Shown here piece by piece: positions 1 to 6,161 of a stretch of DNA of 6,200 bases. The stretch covers positions 1-6,200 of the forward strand of contig JBJOGJ010000231.1 of the NCBI GenBank assembly GCA_046048295.1, given 5' to 3'. Within the stretch, counting starts at the first letter, position 1; each line of letters opens with the position of its first letter. Both the position numbers and the translations under genes were made by a program. A model generated the notes under the pieces. The model was not told the origin of the DNA and ran no database searches. It worked only from the letters and a program-made list of their open reading frames with translations. This DNA is from CBDCWA01 sp046048295 (GTDB lineage: Bacteria > Pseudomonadota > Alphaproteobacteria > Rhizobiales > Hyphomicrobiaceae).

Positions 1-600
1 GACGAAATTCGCGCCCATCAGGCGCTTGTGCACAAACCCGAAGGCATGTCCCTCGCCATGCGGCCTCGCGAGGCTCCTCGCGTGGCTGACGTCGAAGTGC
101 CGGATGATCAATTGTTCGATAATATGCCGGCCGAGGTCCGCGGCAACGGGGTATTCTTGCACCCCATCGGTCTCGTGATACTGCGAACGGGCGCGGCGCC
201 AGAACTCCGGTGCATCGGCATCGAGTTGCAGCTCCCTGTTGGGGATCGTGTCGCCCCAGTAGATGAGGATCGAGGGCATGTTGTCCTCGAAGTACTGCTC
301 TTTCTGATCGTCACCGATCACAACGAGTGCATCGAGCCGAGCCGATACAAGATCGCTTGCGACACGACCGATTGCTGCATTGCAACGAGCATGCTTCTCC
401 GCCAACACCTCCATGCGGATCTCATCTGCAATTGCCGGGTTCGCCTGCCCGAGCAGCTCGGCATAGGTAACGTGGCGGCCGCTCCGATCTATCAGCGGGC
501 GTCCAGCAGCGTCGATCTCGGCATGTTTGGCATAGTCCTCTGGAGGGCTCGCGAGCAGTGGGCTGTGCGAGCAGCCAGCGGCAAATACCAGTTCGGCCAT
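1..600 (-). CDS. Class III extradiol dioxygenase (LigB/MhpB-like) subunit, partial
   Basis: Minus-strand reading frame open from ATG at 598-600 to the window edge (200 codons, no stop; C-terminus missing). The start is set by GGAGGA at 605-610, four bases upstream. The protein begins MAELVFAAGCSHSPLL; His12 sits exactly where LigB and DesB have their first iron ligand (H12), and the GCSHSPLL segment resembles MhpB. Residues 92-111 (LVVIGDDQKEQYFEDNMPSI) align with the second-ligand motif (MhpB DHYNGFFYDVMP, LigB YNDH), but the ligand His is Gln99 here. About residues 150-196 align with the later family segment, with His185 (GEGHAFGF) near the conserved DHG motif. LigB-family enzymes cleave catechols such as protocatechuate or gallate with Fe(II) and O2. 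The Glu ligand expected nearer the C-terminus lies outside the window. It is transcribed away from a LigJ-like hydratase gene, which fits a ring-cleavage role. It could instead be a non-catalytic or altered-specificity subunit. Family assignment is firm; substrate is unknown. Confidence 0.82.
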   Translation of the reverse strand, partial: MAELVFAAGCSHSPLLASPPEDYAKHAEIDAAGRPLIDRSGRHVTYAELLGQANPAIADEIRMEVLAEKHARCNAAIGRVASDLVSARLDALVVIGDDQKEQYFEDNMPSILIYWGDTIPNRELQLDADAPEFWRRARSQYHETDGVQEYPVAADLGRHIIEQLIIRHFDVSHARSLARPHGEGHAFGFVHKRLMGANFV

Positions 601-604
601 CAGT

Positions 605-610
605 TCCTCC
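605..610 (-). promoter_or_regulatory. Ribosome binding site of the LigB-like gene
   Basis: The plus-strand TCCTCC reads GGAGGA on the minus strand, four bases before the ATG at 598-600. This decides the start of the LigB-like gene, whose N-terminus then matches LigB numbering (His12). Confidence 0.75.
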
Positions 611-773
611 GGGCGACCATGCGACATCTGGCCAGAATGCTCCTTTCGACCTTCACAGACAACCCGGCTCCCGACCACCGGCCCGTCCAACGCACTTGGC
701 CAACCCCTTGCTGCCGGACACAATTCGGGGCATGAAGGGGAACACACGAAACTTCCAATCCCCGAGAACACCA

Positions 774-779
774 GGGAGG
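774..779 (+). promoter_or_regulatory. Ribosome binding site of the ligJ-like gene
   Basis: GGGAGG lies nine bases before ATG 789 and decides this start against the longer open frame that begins at 558. Confidence 0.75.
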
Positions 780-788
780 CACCCCGCC

Positions 789-1814
789 ATGATCATCGAT
801 TGTCACGGCCACTATACGACCGCGCCGAAGGAGCTTGAGCTCTACCGCGATCGCATGCTCGCGGGCCTTGCCGACCCCAACCGCGCACTCATCAAGTACG
901 ACATAACTGACGACCAGATCCGCGAGAGCGTCGAGAAGAACCAGCTCAAGGCGCAGCAGGACCGCGGCACGGACGTTACGATATTCTCGCCTCGCGCCGC
1001 AGGCATGGCGCACCACGTCGGTACGCCTGAGACAAGTGTACTGTGGTCCCGCTTCTGCAACGACATGATCCACCGTGTCTGTACTCTGTTCCCGAAGAAC
1101 TTCATTGGCGTCTGCCAACTGCCGCAGGCTCCGGGCGTACCGCCCGCAAACTGCATAGAGGAACTCGAGCGCTGCGTGAATGAACTTGGATTCGTCGGCT
1201 GCAACCTCAATCCGGACCCATCGGGCGGCTACTGGACCGACCCGCCGATGACCGACAAGAAGTGGTGGTATCCCTTCTACGAGAAGATGGTGGAACTCGA
1301 CGTGCCGGCCATGGTGCACGTCTCCTCATCCTGCAATCCGAACTTCCATGCGACCGGTGCCCACTACATCAACGGCGATACCTCGGCGTTCATGCAGTTC
1401 ATCCTCTCCGACATCTTCAAGGACTTCCCCACCCTCAAGATGATCATCCCGCATGGTGGTGGCGCCGTTCCCTACCACTGGGGCCGCTACCGCGGGCTTG
1501 CGCAGGCCAATAAGCGCCCGCCGCTCGATGAAGGCCTGATGAACAACGTGTTCTTCGACACCTGCGTTTATCACCAGCCGGGCATCGATCTCCTGACGCG
1601 TGTCATCCCGACCAAGAACATCCTGTTTGCTTCGGAAATGTTCGGTGCGGTTCCAGGCGTCGATCCGGAGACCGGGCACAACTTCGACGACACCAAGCGC
1701 TACATCGACGCCCTCGATATCGGCGCCGACAAGAAGAAGATGATCTTCCATGACAACGCACTGAAAGTGTACCCGCGCCTCGGCGGCGTGCTCAAAGAGC
1801 GCGGCCTCGTCTGA
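789..1814 (+). CDS. ligJ: 4-oxalomesaconate hydratase, LigJ-like (amidohydrolase superfamily)
   Basis: 341 residues, the usual length for LigJ. LigJ adds water to 4-oxalomesaconate (2-keto-4-carboxy-3-hexenedioate) to give 4-carboxy-4-hydroxy-2-oxoadipate, a cytosolic step of the protocatechuate 4,5-cleavage and gallate pathways. The start is ATG 789, nine bases after GGGAGG (774-779); it gives the MIIDCHGHYTTAPK N-terminus typical of LigJ, whereas the open frame back to 558 encodes nothing recognisable. Metal-site residues are visible: His6 and His8 (HxH), His177 (MVHVSSSC), His222 (IPHGGGAVPYHWGR) and Glu283 (LFASEMFGAV). LigJ uses this Glu where most amidohydrolase_2/ACMSD-type decarboxylases have Asp, and this supports a hydratase over a decarboxylase. 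The stretches NLNPDPSGG, TGAHYINGDTSAFMQ, FDTCVYHQPGIDLL and YPRL also read as LigJ. It is the first gene of the plus-strand operon, 33 bases before the aldolase gene. A related tricarboxylic enol substrate is possible. Confidence 0.88.
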   Translation: MIIDCHGHYTTAPKELELYRDRMLAGLADPNRALIKYDITDDQIRESVEKNQLKAQQDRGTDVTIFSPRAAGMAHHVGTPETSVLWSRFCNDMIHRVCTLFPKNFIGVCQLPQAPGVPPANCIEELERCVNELGFVGCNLNPDPSGGYWTDPPMTDKKWWYPFYEKMVELDVPAMVHVSSSCNPNFHATGAHYINGDTSAFMQFILSDIFKDFPTLKMIIPHGGGAVPYHWGRYRGLAQANKRPPLDEGLMNNVFFDTCVYHQPGIDLLTRVIPTKNILFASEMFGAVPGVDPETGHNFDDTKRYIDALDIGADKKKMIFHDNALKVYPRLGGVLKERGLV

Positions 1815-1847
1815 TCGCTGGCAGCAACGGTTAACAGGAGAAAGAAC

Positions 1848-2711
1848 ATGGCCGAGCTTCCGCGTATCAACCCAGTCATCAAGGCACTCGAATCCGGCAA
1901 GTGCGCGACTTCAACGTTCGTCCAGGCCGAGATCGAGACGGCCGTAGCGATGAGCCAGTCGAAGTACGACAGCGTCGTCTACGAATGCGAGCACGTGCCG
2001 TGGGACGGCCTCGCCTTGCGCAACGCGTTCCAGTACATGCTGAACCGAGCGCAGATTGCCAAGTCCGGCTCGGTCGCACCGAGCGTCGCACCGATCGTGC
2101 GCATCCCGCCCAACGGCGGCGAGATGAACCAGTGGATGGCCAAGCAGGCACTCGACCTGGGCGCCTACGGCATCGTCTGGCCACACGTTTCGACGGTCGA
2201 GCAGGCCTACAACTGCGTCTCCGCCTGCCGCTATCCGCGCAAGAAGGGCAAGCCGCTCTACGAGCCGGCCGGCATCCGCGGCGATGGCCCTATCGTTTGC
2301 TCGCGCTATTGGGGAATCTCCCAGCAGGAGTACTACCAGGTCGCCGACGTCTGGCCATTGGCGCCCAAGGGCGAGATCTTTGTCATCATCCAGATCGAGG
2401 ACCTCGAAGGGATCTCGAACCTGGACGACATGCTGAAGAACGTTCCCGGCATTGGCTGTGTGCTCATCGGCGAGGGCGACCTGTCGCAGGAACTCGGCGT
2501 GCCGCGCCAGTACGAGCACCCTGAGGTACTCGCGTGCATGAAGCAGATCGTCGACACCTGCAAGAAGCACAACGTCGTCGTCGGCCATCCCCACGTCGGA
2601 AAGGACAACGTCGATCGGATCGTCTCCGAAGGCTACCGCTTCCTGATGTGCTCGGCGCCGCGCAACTTCTCCGACCTCAACGCGACACTCAAGGTCATCG
2701 GCCGCGAGTAG
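1848..2711 (+). CDS. HpcH/HpaI-family class II aldolase
   Basis: 287 residues, slightly longer than the 250-270 usual for HpaI-type enzymes. The start ATG follows AGGAG (1836-1840) by seven bases. This TIM-barrel family performs metal-dependent reversible aldol cleavage of 4-hydroxy-2-oxo acids, releasing pyruvate. Visible family residues: E48-H49 with P51 (YECEHVPWD; the His is the HpaI-type catalytic base), R85 (IVRIPPNG; binds the pyruvate enolate), E184 (IIQIEDLEGI) and D211 (IGEGDLSQELG) as metal ligands, plus GAYGIVWPHVSTVEQA at 105-120 and RYP at 128-130. There is an unusual loop at about 131-150 (KKGKPLYEPAGIRGDGPIV) where HpaI has a shorter glycine-rich segment. Directly behind a LigJ-like hydratase, the expected substrate is 4-carboxy-4-hydroxy-2-oxoadipate, cleaved to pyruvate and oxaloacetate; this is inferred from position. 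No signal peptide, so cytosolic. The classical enzyme for that step, LigK, belongs to a different (RraA-like) family. Confidence 0.85.
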   Translation: MAELPRINPVIKALESGKCATSTFVQAEIETAVAMSQSKYDSVVYECEHVPWDGLALRNAFQYMLNRAQIAKSGSVAPSVAPIVRIPPNGGEMNQWMAKQALDLGAYGIVWPHVSTVEQAYNCVSACRYPRKKGKPLYEPAGIRGDGPIVCSRYWGISQQEYYQVADVWPLAPKGEIFVIIQIEDLEGISNLDDMLKNVPGIGCVLIGEGDLSQELGVPRQYEHPEVLACMKQIVDTCKKHNVVVGHPHVGKDNVDRIVSEGYRFLMCSAPRNFSDLNATLKVIGRE

Positions 2712-2723
2712 AGCCAACGATAC

Positions 2724-2749
2724 CCGGCCCGGACCGCGCTCCGGGCCGG
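2724..2749 (+). other. Strong GC-rich hairpin between operon genes
   Basis: CCGGCCCGGA (2724-2733) and TCCGGGCCGG (2740-2749) form a perfect 10-base-pair stem around a six-base loop, 12 bases after the aldolase stop and 28 bases before the next start. No T-run follows (AATTCCAT), so it is not a canonical intrinsic terminator. It could be a partial terminator or an mRNA-stabilising or processing hairpin that sets hydratase/aldolase output apart from the downstream genes. The fold is certain on paper; the role is not. Confidence 0.6.
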
Positions 2750-2777
2750 AATTCCATCCGTGCATGGGAGAGCCCCA

Positions 2778-3686
2778 ATGAAGCCGCTACCCGCCAGTGG
2801 CCCCGTCACTCTCGAAGTCAATATCGCCGACTACGAGAATACCAAGGCGATCAGGGCTGGCGAGATAAAGTCCGATCTCGTCACCGTAGATTTCTGCGGG
2901 CCGGCGATAGCCAACCAGGGCTTCAAGCCGATGGTGCGCGAGAGCCGCTTCCATGCGAGCGAACTGGCCATGGTTTCGTTCCTGCAGGCGCGGGAAGTGG
3001 ACAAGCCTCTGGTACTCTGCCCGATCCCTATCCTGTCGCGCTTCCAGCACTACTGCATCTCCTATAACACCAATGTCTGCGGCGAGATCACACCCAAGGA
3101 GATCGAGGGCAAAGGCATCATCGTTCGTTCCTACTCGCAAACGACGGCCATGTGGGTCCGTTCCATCCTGAAGCACACATATGGCGTCGACCTTTCGACG
3201 CTGCAGTGGTTCAGCTACGACGATCCGCATCCTGCCGAGGTGCAGGACCCGCCGTTCGTCAACAAGCTGGTGATGGGCGACAAAACGCTCGACCAGATGT
3301 TCCTCGATGGCGAATACGATGCTGCAATCGTCGGCTACGAATACAAGGAGCCGCACATCAAGACGCTGATCCCGGACCCGCACAACGCCGCCGTCGAATG
3401 GTATAAAAAGTACGGCATCATTCCGGTCAACCACTTCCTCGTCGTCTCGAAGGAGATGTCCGAGCAGCGTCCCGATGCGATCCAGGAACTCGTACGCATG
3501 CTCGCGGAGTCGAAACGGGCCAATCCGCTGATGTCCAACGGAATCGACCTGCTCCCGTTCGGCTATGAGGCTTGCCGCAAGACTGTAGAGAACGTCATCA
3601 TGTATGCCAGCGAGCAGGGTCTCATCACTCGGGCGTTCACGGTCGACGAACTGTTCGACAAGAACACAATCAAGCTCGGCTCGTGA
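2778..3686 (+). CDS. 4,5-dihydroxyphthalate decarboxylase-like protein (PBP type 2 fold)
   Basis: 302 residues. ATG 2778 follows GGGAG (2766-2770) by seven bases and is preferred to GTG 2760, which lies upstream of that site. The layout resembles the 4,5-dihydroxyphthalate decarboxylase (Pht5-type) group, which has the type 2 periplasmic-binding-protein fold but is cytosolic: an N-terminal strand-helix LEVNIADYENTKAIRAGEI (12-30), the segment RFHASELAMVSFLQAR (57-72, compare family FDxSExSLSS), and PIPILSRFQHYCISYN (82-97), followed by a second lobe with IVRSYSQTTAMWVRSIL and LDGEYDAAIVGYE. There is no signal peptide or lipobox, arguing against an ABC or TRAP solute receptor. The known family reaction turns 4,5-dihydroxyphthalate into protocatechuate, which would feed the 4,5-cleavage enzymes in this cluster. 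No phthalate dioxygenase or dehydrogenase is visible, so the substrate may be another carboxylated compound. Its stop overlaps the next gene's start (GTGA, 3683-3686), implying translational coupling. Confidence 0.65.
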   Translation: MKPLPASGPVTLEVNIADYENTKAIRAGEIKSDLVTVDFCGPAIANQGFKPMVRESRFHASELAMVSFLQAREVDKPLVLCPIPILSRFQHYCISYNTNVCGEITPKEIEGKGIIVRSYSQTTAMWVRSILKHTYGVDLSTLQWFSYDDPHPAEVQDPPFVNKLVMGDKTLDQMFLDGEYDAAIVGYEYKEPHIKTLIPDPHNAAVEWYKKYGIIPVNHFLVVSKEMSEQRPDAIQELVRMLAESKRANPLMSNGIDLLPFGYEACRKTVENVIMYASEQGLITRAFTVDELFDKNTIKLGS

Positions 3687-4729
3687 ATAAATCTGCACTG
3701 CCGCCGATTACGACGAAACCGCCGTTCCGGGCGGAGCATGCCGGCGGACTGACGCGGCCCGATCGCCTCGTTGCGGCCTTGCGCCAAGCCGACACCGGCC
3801 GTCTCGACGCCGAAGAACTTGCCGAAGTACGCACCCTGGCAATGCACGACGTCGTCCGTATGCAGCAGGATATTGGGTTTCGTGCCGTGACCGATGGCGG
3901 CTTCGGACAGACTTCCTGGCAGCGCGACATCCTCTTGCGGATGGATGGTGTGCGCGAGAAGACAGCCGGTAACGCGGGCAAGCCAGCAATCCTCGAGATG
4001 GTCGAGCCGCTCCGACGGCGCGAGCCGATCCTCGCCGACGCGCACAGACTGCTTGCGACGATCGCCAAGGTCACACCGAAAGTTGCGATCGTCTCGCCGA
4101 GTATCGTCAGCCGCGCCGTCGAGGCCAAAACAATCGAAGCGGGCGTCTATCGCGATACCGACGAACTTATGGAGGACGTGGTCACCGTCTGGCGCCAGGA
4201 AATCGAAGACCTGGCCAAGGCCGGCTGCACGTATCTGCAAATCGACGAGAGCCTTCCTACAGGCATCTCGGAAACCCGCCTGGTCGATATCGTGCGCCTC
4301 CTCGGCACAGTGATCGATGGGAAGCCTGAGGGCCTGACGGTCTGCTGCCGCCTTAGCCTCGAGGCGCCTTTCGACGATGGCTACGAGCGGACCGCCGAAA
4401 TCCTTTTCAGCGAAATCGCCGCCGATCGCTTCCTTCTCGACATGGCGCGGCTTGGTGCCGCCGGTTTCCAGCCGCTCAGACATTTGCCGAAAGACCGGAT
4501 TGCGGTTCTCGGCCTGGTTGACGCCAGCACGCCGCGCCTGGAAAAGAGGGACGACATCCAGCGCCTGATCGATGCCGCCGCGAAGCACACGCCGATCGAA
4601 CAGCTTGCGCTCGGAACCAATACGGGCTTCGCACCGGTGGCATTAGACGGCGGGCCGACGATGGACGACCAGAAGCGCAAGCTCGACGTGATCGTATCGG
4701 CAGCGCTCGACGTATGGGGAACAAACTGA
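3683..4729 (+). CDS. MetE/YxjG-like (UROD/MetE barrel) protein with degenerate zinc site
   Basis: 348 residues from GTG 3683, which overlaps the preceding stop as GTGA; no Shine-Dalgarno is visible, so coupling is likely. The protein resembles the C-terminal domain of cobalamin-independent methionine synthase and its short YxjG relatives: FRAEHAGGLTRP (15-26, compare ADHVGSLLRP), QQDIGFRAVTDGGF (61-74, compare DIGxxxITDGEF), YLQIDE after the centre, and a C-terminal barrel with LPKDRIAVLGLVDASTPRLE and IEQLALGTNTGFAP. Methionine synthases bind zinc through His-x-Cys, Glu and Cys. Here the HxC site reads V220-C221-C222, the Glu of LE(F/Y)D is Asp253 (LLDMA), and the last Cys of PQCGF is Thr314 (GTNTGF). 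The family TDGE is also TDGG. It is therefore unlikely to be a methionine synthase despite what automatic annotation would say. It may catalyse other chemistry on a cluster substrate, possibly demethylation; this is inference. Confidence 0.7.
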   Translation: MNKSALPPITTKPPFRAEHAGGLTRPDRLVAALRQADTGRLDAEELAEVRTLAMHDVVRMQQDIGFRAVTDGGFGQTSWQRDILLRMDGVREKTAGNAGKPAILEMVEPLRRREPILADAHRLLATIAKVTPKVAIVSPSIVSRAVEAKTIEAGVYRDTDELMEDVVTVWRQEIEDLAKAGCTYLQIDESLPTGISETRLVDIVRLLGTVIDGKPEGLTVCCRLSLEAPFDDGYERTAEILFSEIAADRFLLDMARLGAAGFQPLRHLPKDRIAVLGLVDASTPRLEKRDDIQRLIDAAAKHTPIEQLALGTNTGFAPVALDGGPTMDDQKRKLDVIVSAALDVWGTN

Positions 4730-4767
4730 TGCGCGACATCGCGCGCCGTTGGAGGGAGACGAAGTGA
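4729..4767 (+). other. 12-codon mini-ORF bridging two operon genes
   Basis: The MetE-like stop is TGA 4727-4729, immediately followed in TGATG by an ATG at 4729. This opens a 12-codon frame (MRDIARRWRETK) that ends with TGA 4765-4767, overlapping the TcuA start as GTGA (4764-4767). It also covers the TcuA Shine-Dalgarno. It may pass terminating ribosomes to tcuA (coupling) or be chance; a functional peptide is doubtful. Confidence 0.25.
4751..4755 (+). promoter_or_regulatory. Ribosome binding site of the tcuA-like gene
   Basis: GGAGG, eight bases before GTG 4764, decides that start. A TTG at 4749 in the same frame would put the site inside the coding region. Confidence 0.7.
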
Positions 4768-6161
4768 CCGACTGGACACGGAATTACGACGTGCTCGTGA
4801 TCGGCGGCGGCAATGCCGGTCTCTGCGCGGCGATCACGGCAGCCCGCGGCGGTGCCAAGGTGCTGATCGTCGAGAGCGCACCGATCGACTACCGGGCCGG
4901 CAACAGCCGCCACACGCGCAACTTTCGGTGCATGCACACAGCGCCCAATTCGGTGCTGACCGACAGCTACCCCGAGGACGAGTACTACGAGGACCTGTTG
5001 CGCGTCACCGGCGGCGAGACCAACGAGCAGCTCGCGCGCATGACTATCCGGGCATCTGAAGGCTGCTTCCAATGGATGGTCGACAACGGCGCACGCTTCC
5101 AGCCGGCACTCGGCGGCACGTTGCAGCTCTCGCGCACCAACGCCTTCTTCCTCGGCGGCGGCAAGGCGCTGGTAAACGCCTATTATCGTACAGCCGAAAG
5201 CCTTGGCATCGATATCGTCTACGAGGCGGAGGTCACAGCCATCGACATCGACGAGGCGACCTTCCGGCAGGCGACGGTCCGCCACAAGGGGCAGGACCAC
5301 AAGATTGGCGCCCGCGCCGTCGTATTCTCCGCCGGCGGTTTTGAGGCCAACATCGACTGGCTGGAGGAAGCCTGGGGACCGCCTGCCCGCAATTTCCTCA
5401 TTCGCGGCACCCCCTATAACAAGGGCACATGCCTCAGGATGCTGATCGACCAGGGGGCCAAACCGATCGGCGATCCGATGCAGTGCCACGCGGTTGCCAT
5501 CGATGCGCGAGCGCCGAAGTTCGACGGCGGCATCTGCACCAGAGTCGACTGCGTCTCGCTCGGCATTGTCGTCAACCGCAACGCCAAGCGCTTCTACGAC
5601 GAAGGCGAGGACTTCTGGCCGAAGCGCTATGCAATCTGGGGCCGTCTCGTTGCAGGACAGCCAGAGCAGGTCGGTTTCTCGATCATCGATTCCAAGGCGG
5701 TCGGCAATTTCATGCCTCCGGTCTTCCCACCCATACGGGCCGGCTCCATCGCAGAACTCGCCGCGAAGCTGGAACTCGATGCCGCGACCCTGGAAGCGAC
5801 CATTGCGGAATACAACGCGGCAGTTCAACCTGGCACCTTCGACATTACCATCCACGACAACTGCCGAACGGAGGGCCTGACGCCACCCAAGTCGCACTGG
5901 GCCCGCACCATCGACAAGCCGCCATTCTACTCCTACCCGCTCCGCCCGGGGATAACCTTCACCTACCTCGGCGTCACCGTGAACGAGAAGGCCCGCATCA
6001 TCATGGCCGACGGCAAGCCAGCGACCAACATGCTGTGCGCTGGCGAGATGATGGCCGGCAACGTGCTGGGCAAGGGCTATCTTGCCGGCATTGGCATGAC
6101 CATAGGTACCGTGTTCGGCCGGATCGCCGGCAAGGAGGCTTTGCACAATGTCCGCAATTGA
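4764..6161 (+). CDS. tcuA: FAD-dependent tricarballylate dehydrogenase, TcuA-like
   Basis: 465 residues from GTG 4764, the usual TcuA length. TcuA oxidises tricarballylate to cis-aconitate and passes electrons through FAD to the membrane-associated iron-sulfur/haem protein TcuB. The protein belongs to the fumarate reductase/succinate dehydrogenase flavoprotein family: dinucleotide-binding VIGGGNAGLCAAI (12-24), E37 at the end of the second strand for the FAD ribose, and GNSRHTRNFRCMH (46-58), a hallmark-like TcuA stretch. Central TcuA-like blocks are SRTNAFFLGGGKALVNAYYR, NFLIRGTPYNKGT, QCHAVAIDARAPKFDGGI and FYDEGEDFWPKRYAIWGR. The C-terminal FAD block reads PLRPGITFTYLGV and CAGEMMAGNVLGKGYLAGIG. 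There is no signal peptide, so a cytosolic, soluble enzyme is expected. The next gene begins within its last 14 bases, as expected for a tcuAB pair. In this cluster the true substrate could be another tricarboxylate such as an intermediate of 4-oxalomesaconate metabolism. Confidence 0.88.
   Translation: MTDWTRNYDVLVIGGGNAGLCAAITAARGGAKVLIVESAPIDYRAGNSRHTRNFRCMHTAPNSVLTDSYPEDEYYEDLLRVTGGETNEQLARMTIRASEGCFQWMVDNGARFQPALGGTLQLSRTNAFFLGGGKALVNAYYRTAESLGIDIVYEAEVTAIDIDEATFRQATVRHKGQDHKIGARAVVFSAGGFEANIDWLEEAWGPPARNFLIRGTPYNKGTCLRMLIDQGAKPIGDPMQCHAVAIDARAPKFDGGICTRVDCVSLGIVVNRNAKRFYDEGEDFWPKRYAIWGRLVAGQPEQVGFSIIDSKAVGNFMPPVFPPIRAGSIAELAAKLELDAATLEATIAEYNAAVQPGTFDITIHDNCRTEGLTPPKSHWARTIDKPPFYSYPLRPGITFTYLGVTVNEKARIIMADGKPATNMLCAGEMMAGNVLGKGYLAGIGMTIGTVFGRIAGKEALHNVRN
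6132..6138 (+). promoter_or_regulatory. Ribosome binding site of the tcuB-like gene
   Basis: AAGGAGG lies inside the tcuA-like coding region, nine bases before ATG 6148. It is near-perfect and supports a real start that overlaps the end of tcuA. Confidence 0.75.

Larger units (their letters stand above)
601..788. promoter_or_regulatory. Divergent intergenic region, candidate promoters
   Basis: This 188-base gap separates the divergent LigB-like and LigJ-like genes and should hold promoters for both. On the plus strand a possible sigma70-like pair is TTGGCC (696-701), a 17-base spacer and CACAAT (719-724), each matching consensus at 4 of 6. On the minus strand TTGTCT (complement of 657-662), 17 bases and CATTCT (complement of 634-639) is a weaker pair. 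Two palindromes, TCTGGCCAGA (627-636) and TTGGCCAA (696-703), share a TGGCCA core with centres 68 bases apart; the second covers the plus-strand -35 candidate. No regulator gene is in the window. The region itself is a safe regulatory assignment; the exact promoter boxes are guesses. Confidence 0.4.

Noticed and set aside
28..735. Plus-strand open frame of 235 codons over the first gene
   Set aside because: The minus strand encodes a clear LigB-like protein here; the plus-strand translation looks like nothing known and crosses the divergent promoter region.
558..788. 77-codon N-terminal extension of the ligJ-like frame
   Set aside because: ATG 789 has a good ribosome site and gives the exact LigJ N-terminus; the extension has no recognisable sequence and runs into the divergent gene.
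1911..2765. Minus-strand open frame of 284 codons
   Set aside because: Antisense to the HpcH/HpaI aldolase, which shows all its catalytic residues on the plus strand.
2778..3686. Solute-binding receptor of an ABC or TRAP transporter
   Set aside because: No signal peptide, twin-arginine motif or lipobox at the N-terminus, and no permease genes adjacent; the decarboxylase-like group fits better.
3563..4588. Minus-strand open frame of 341 codons
   Set aside because: Antisense shadow of the MetE-like gene; no family motifs or ribosome site were seen.
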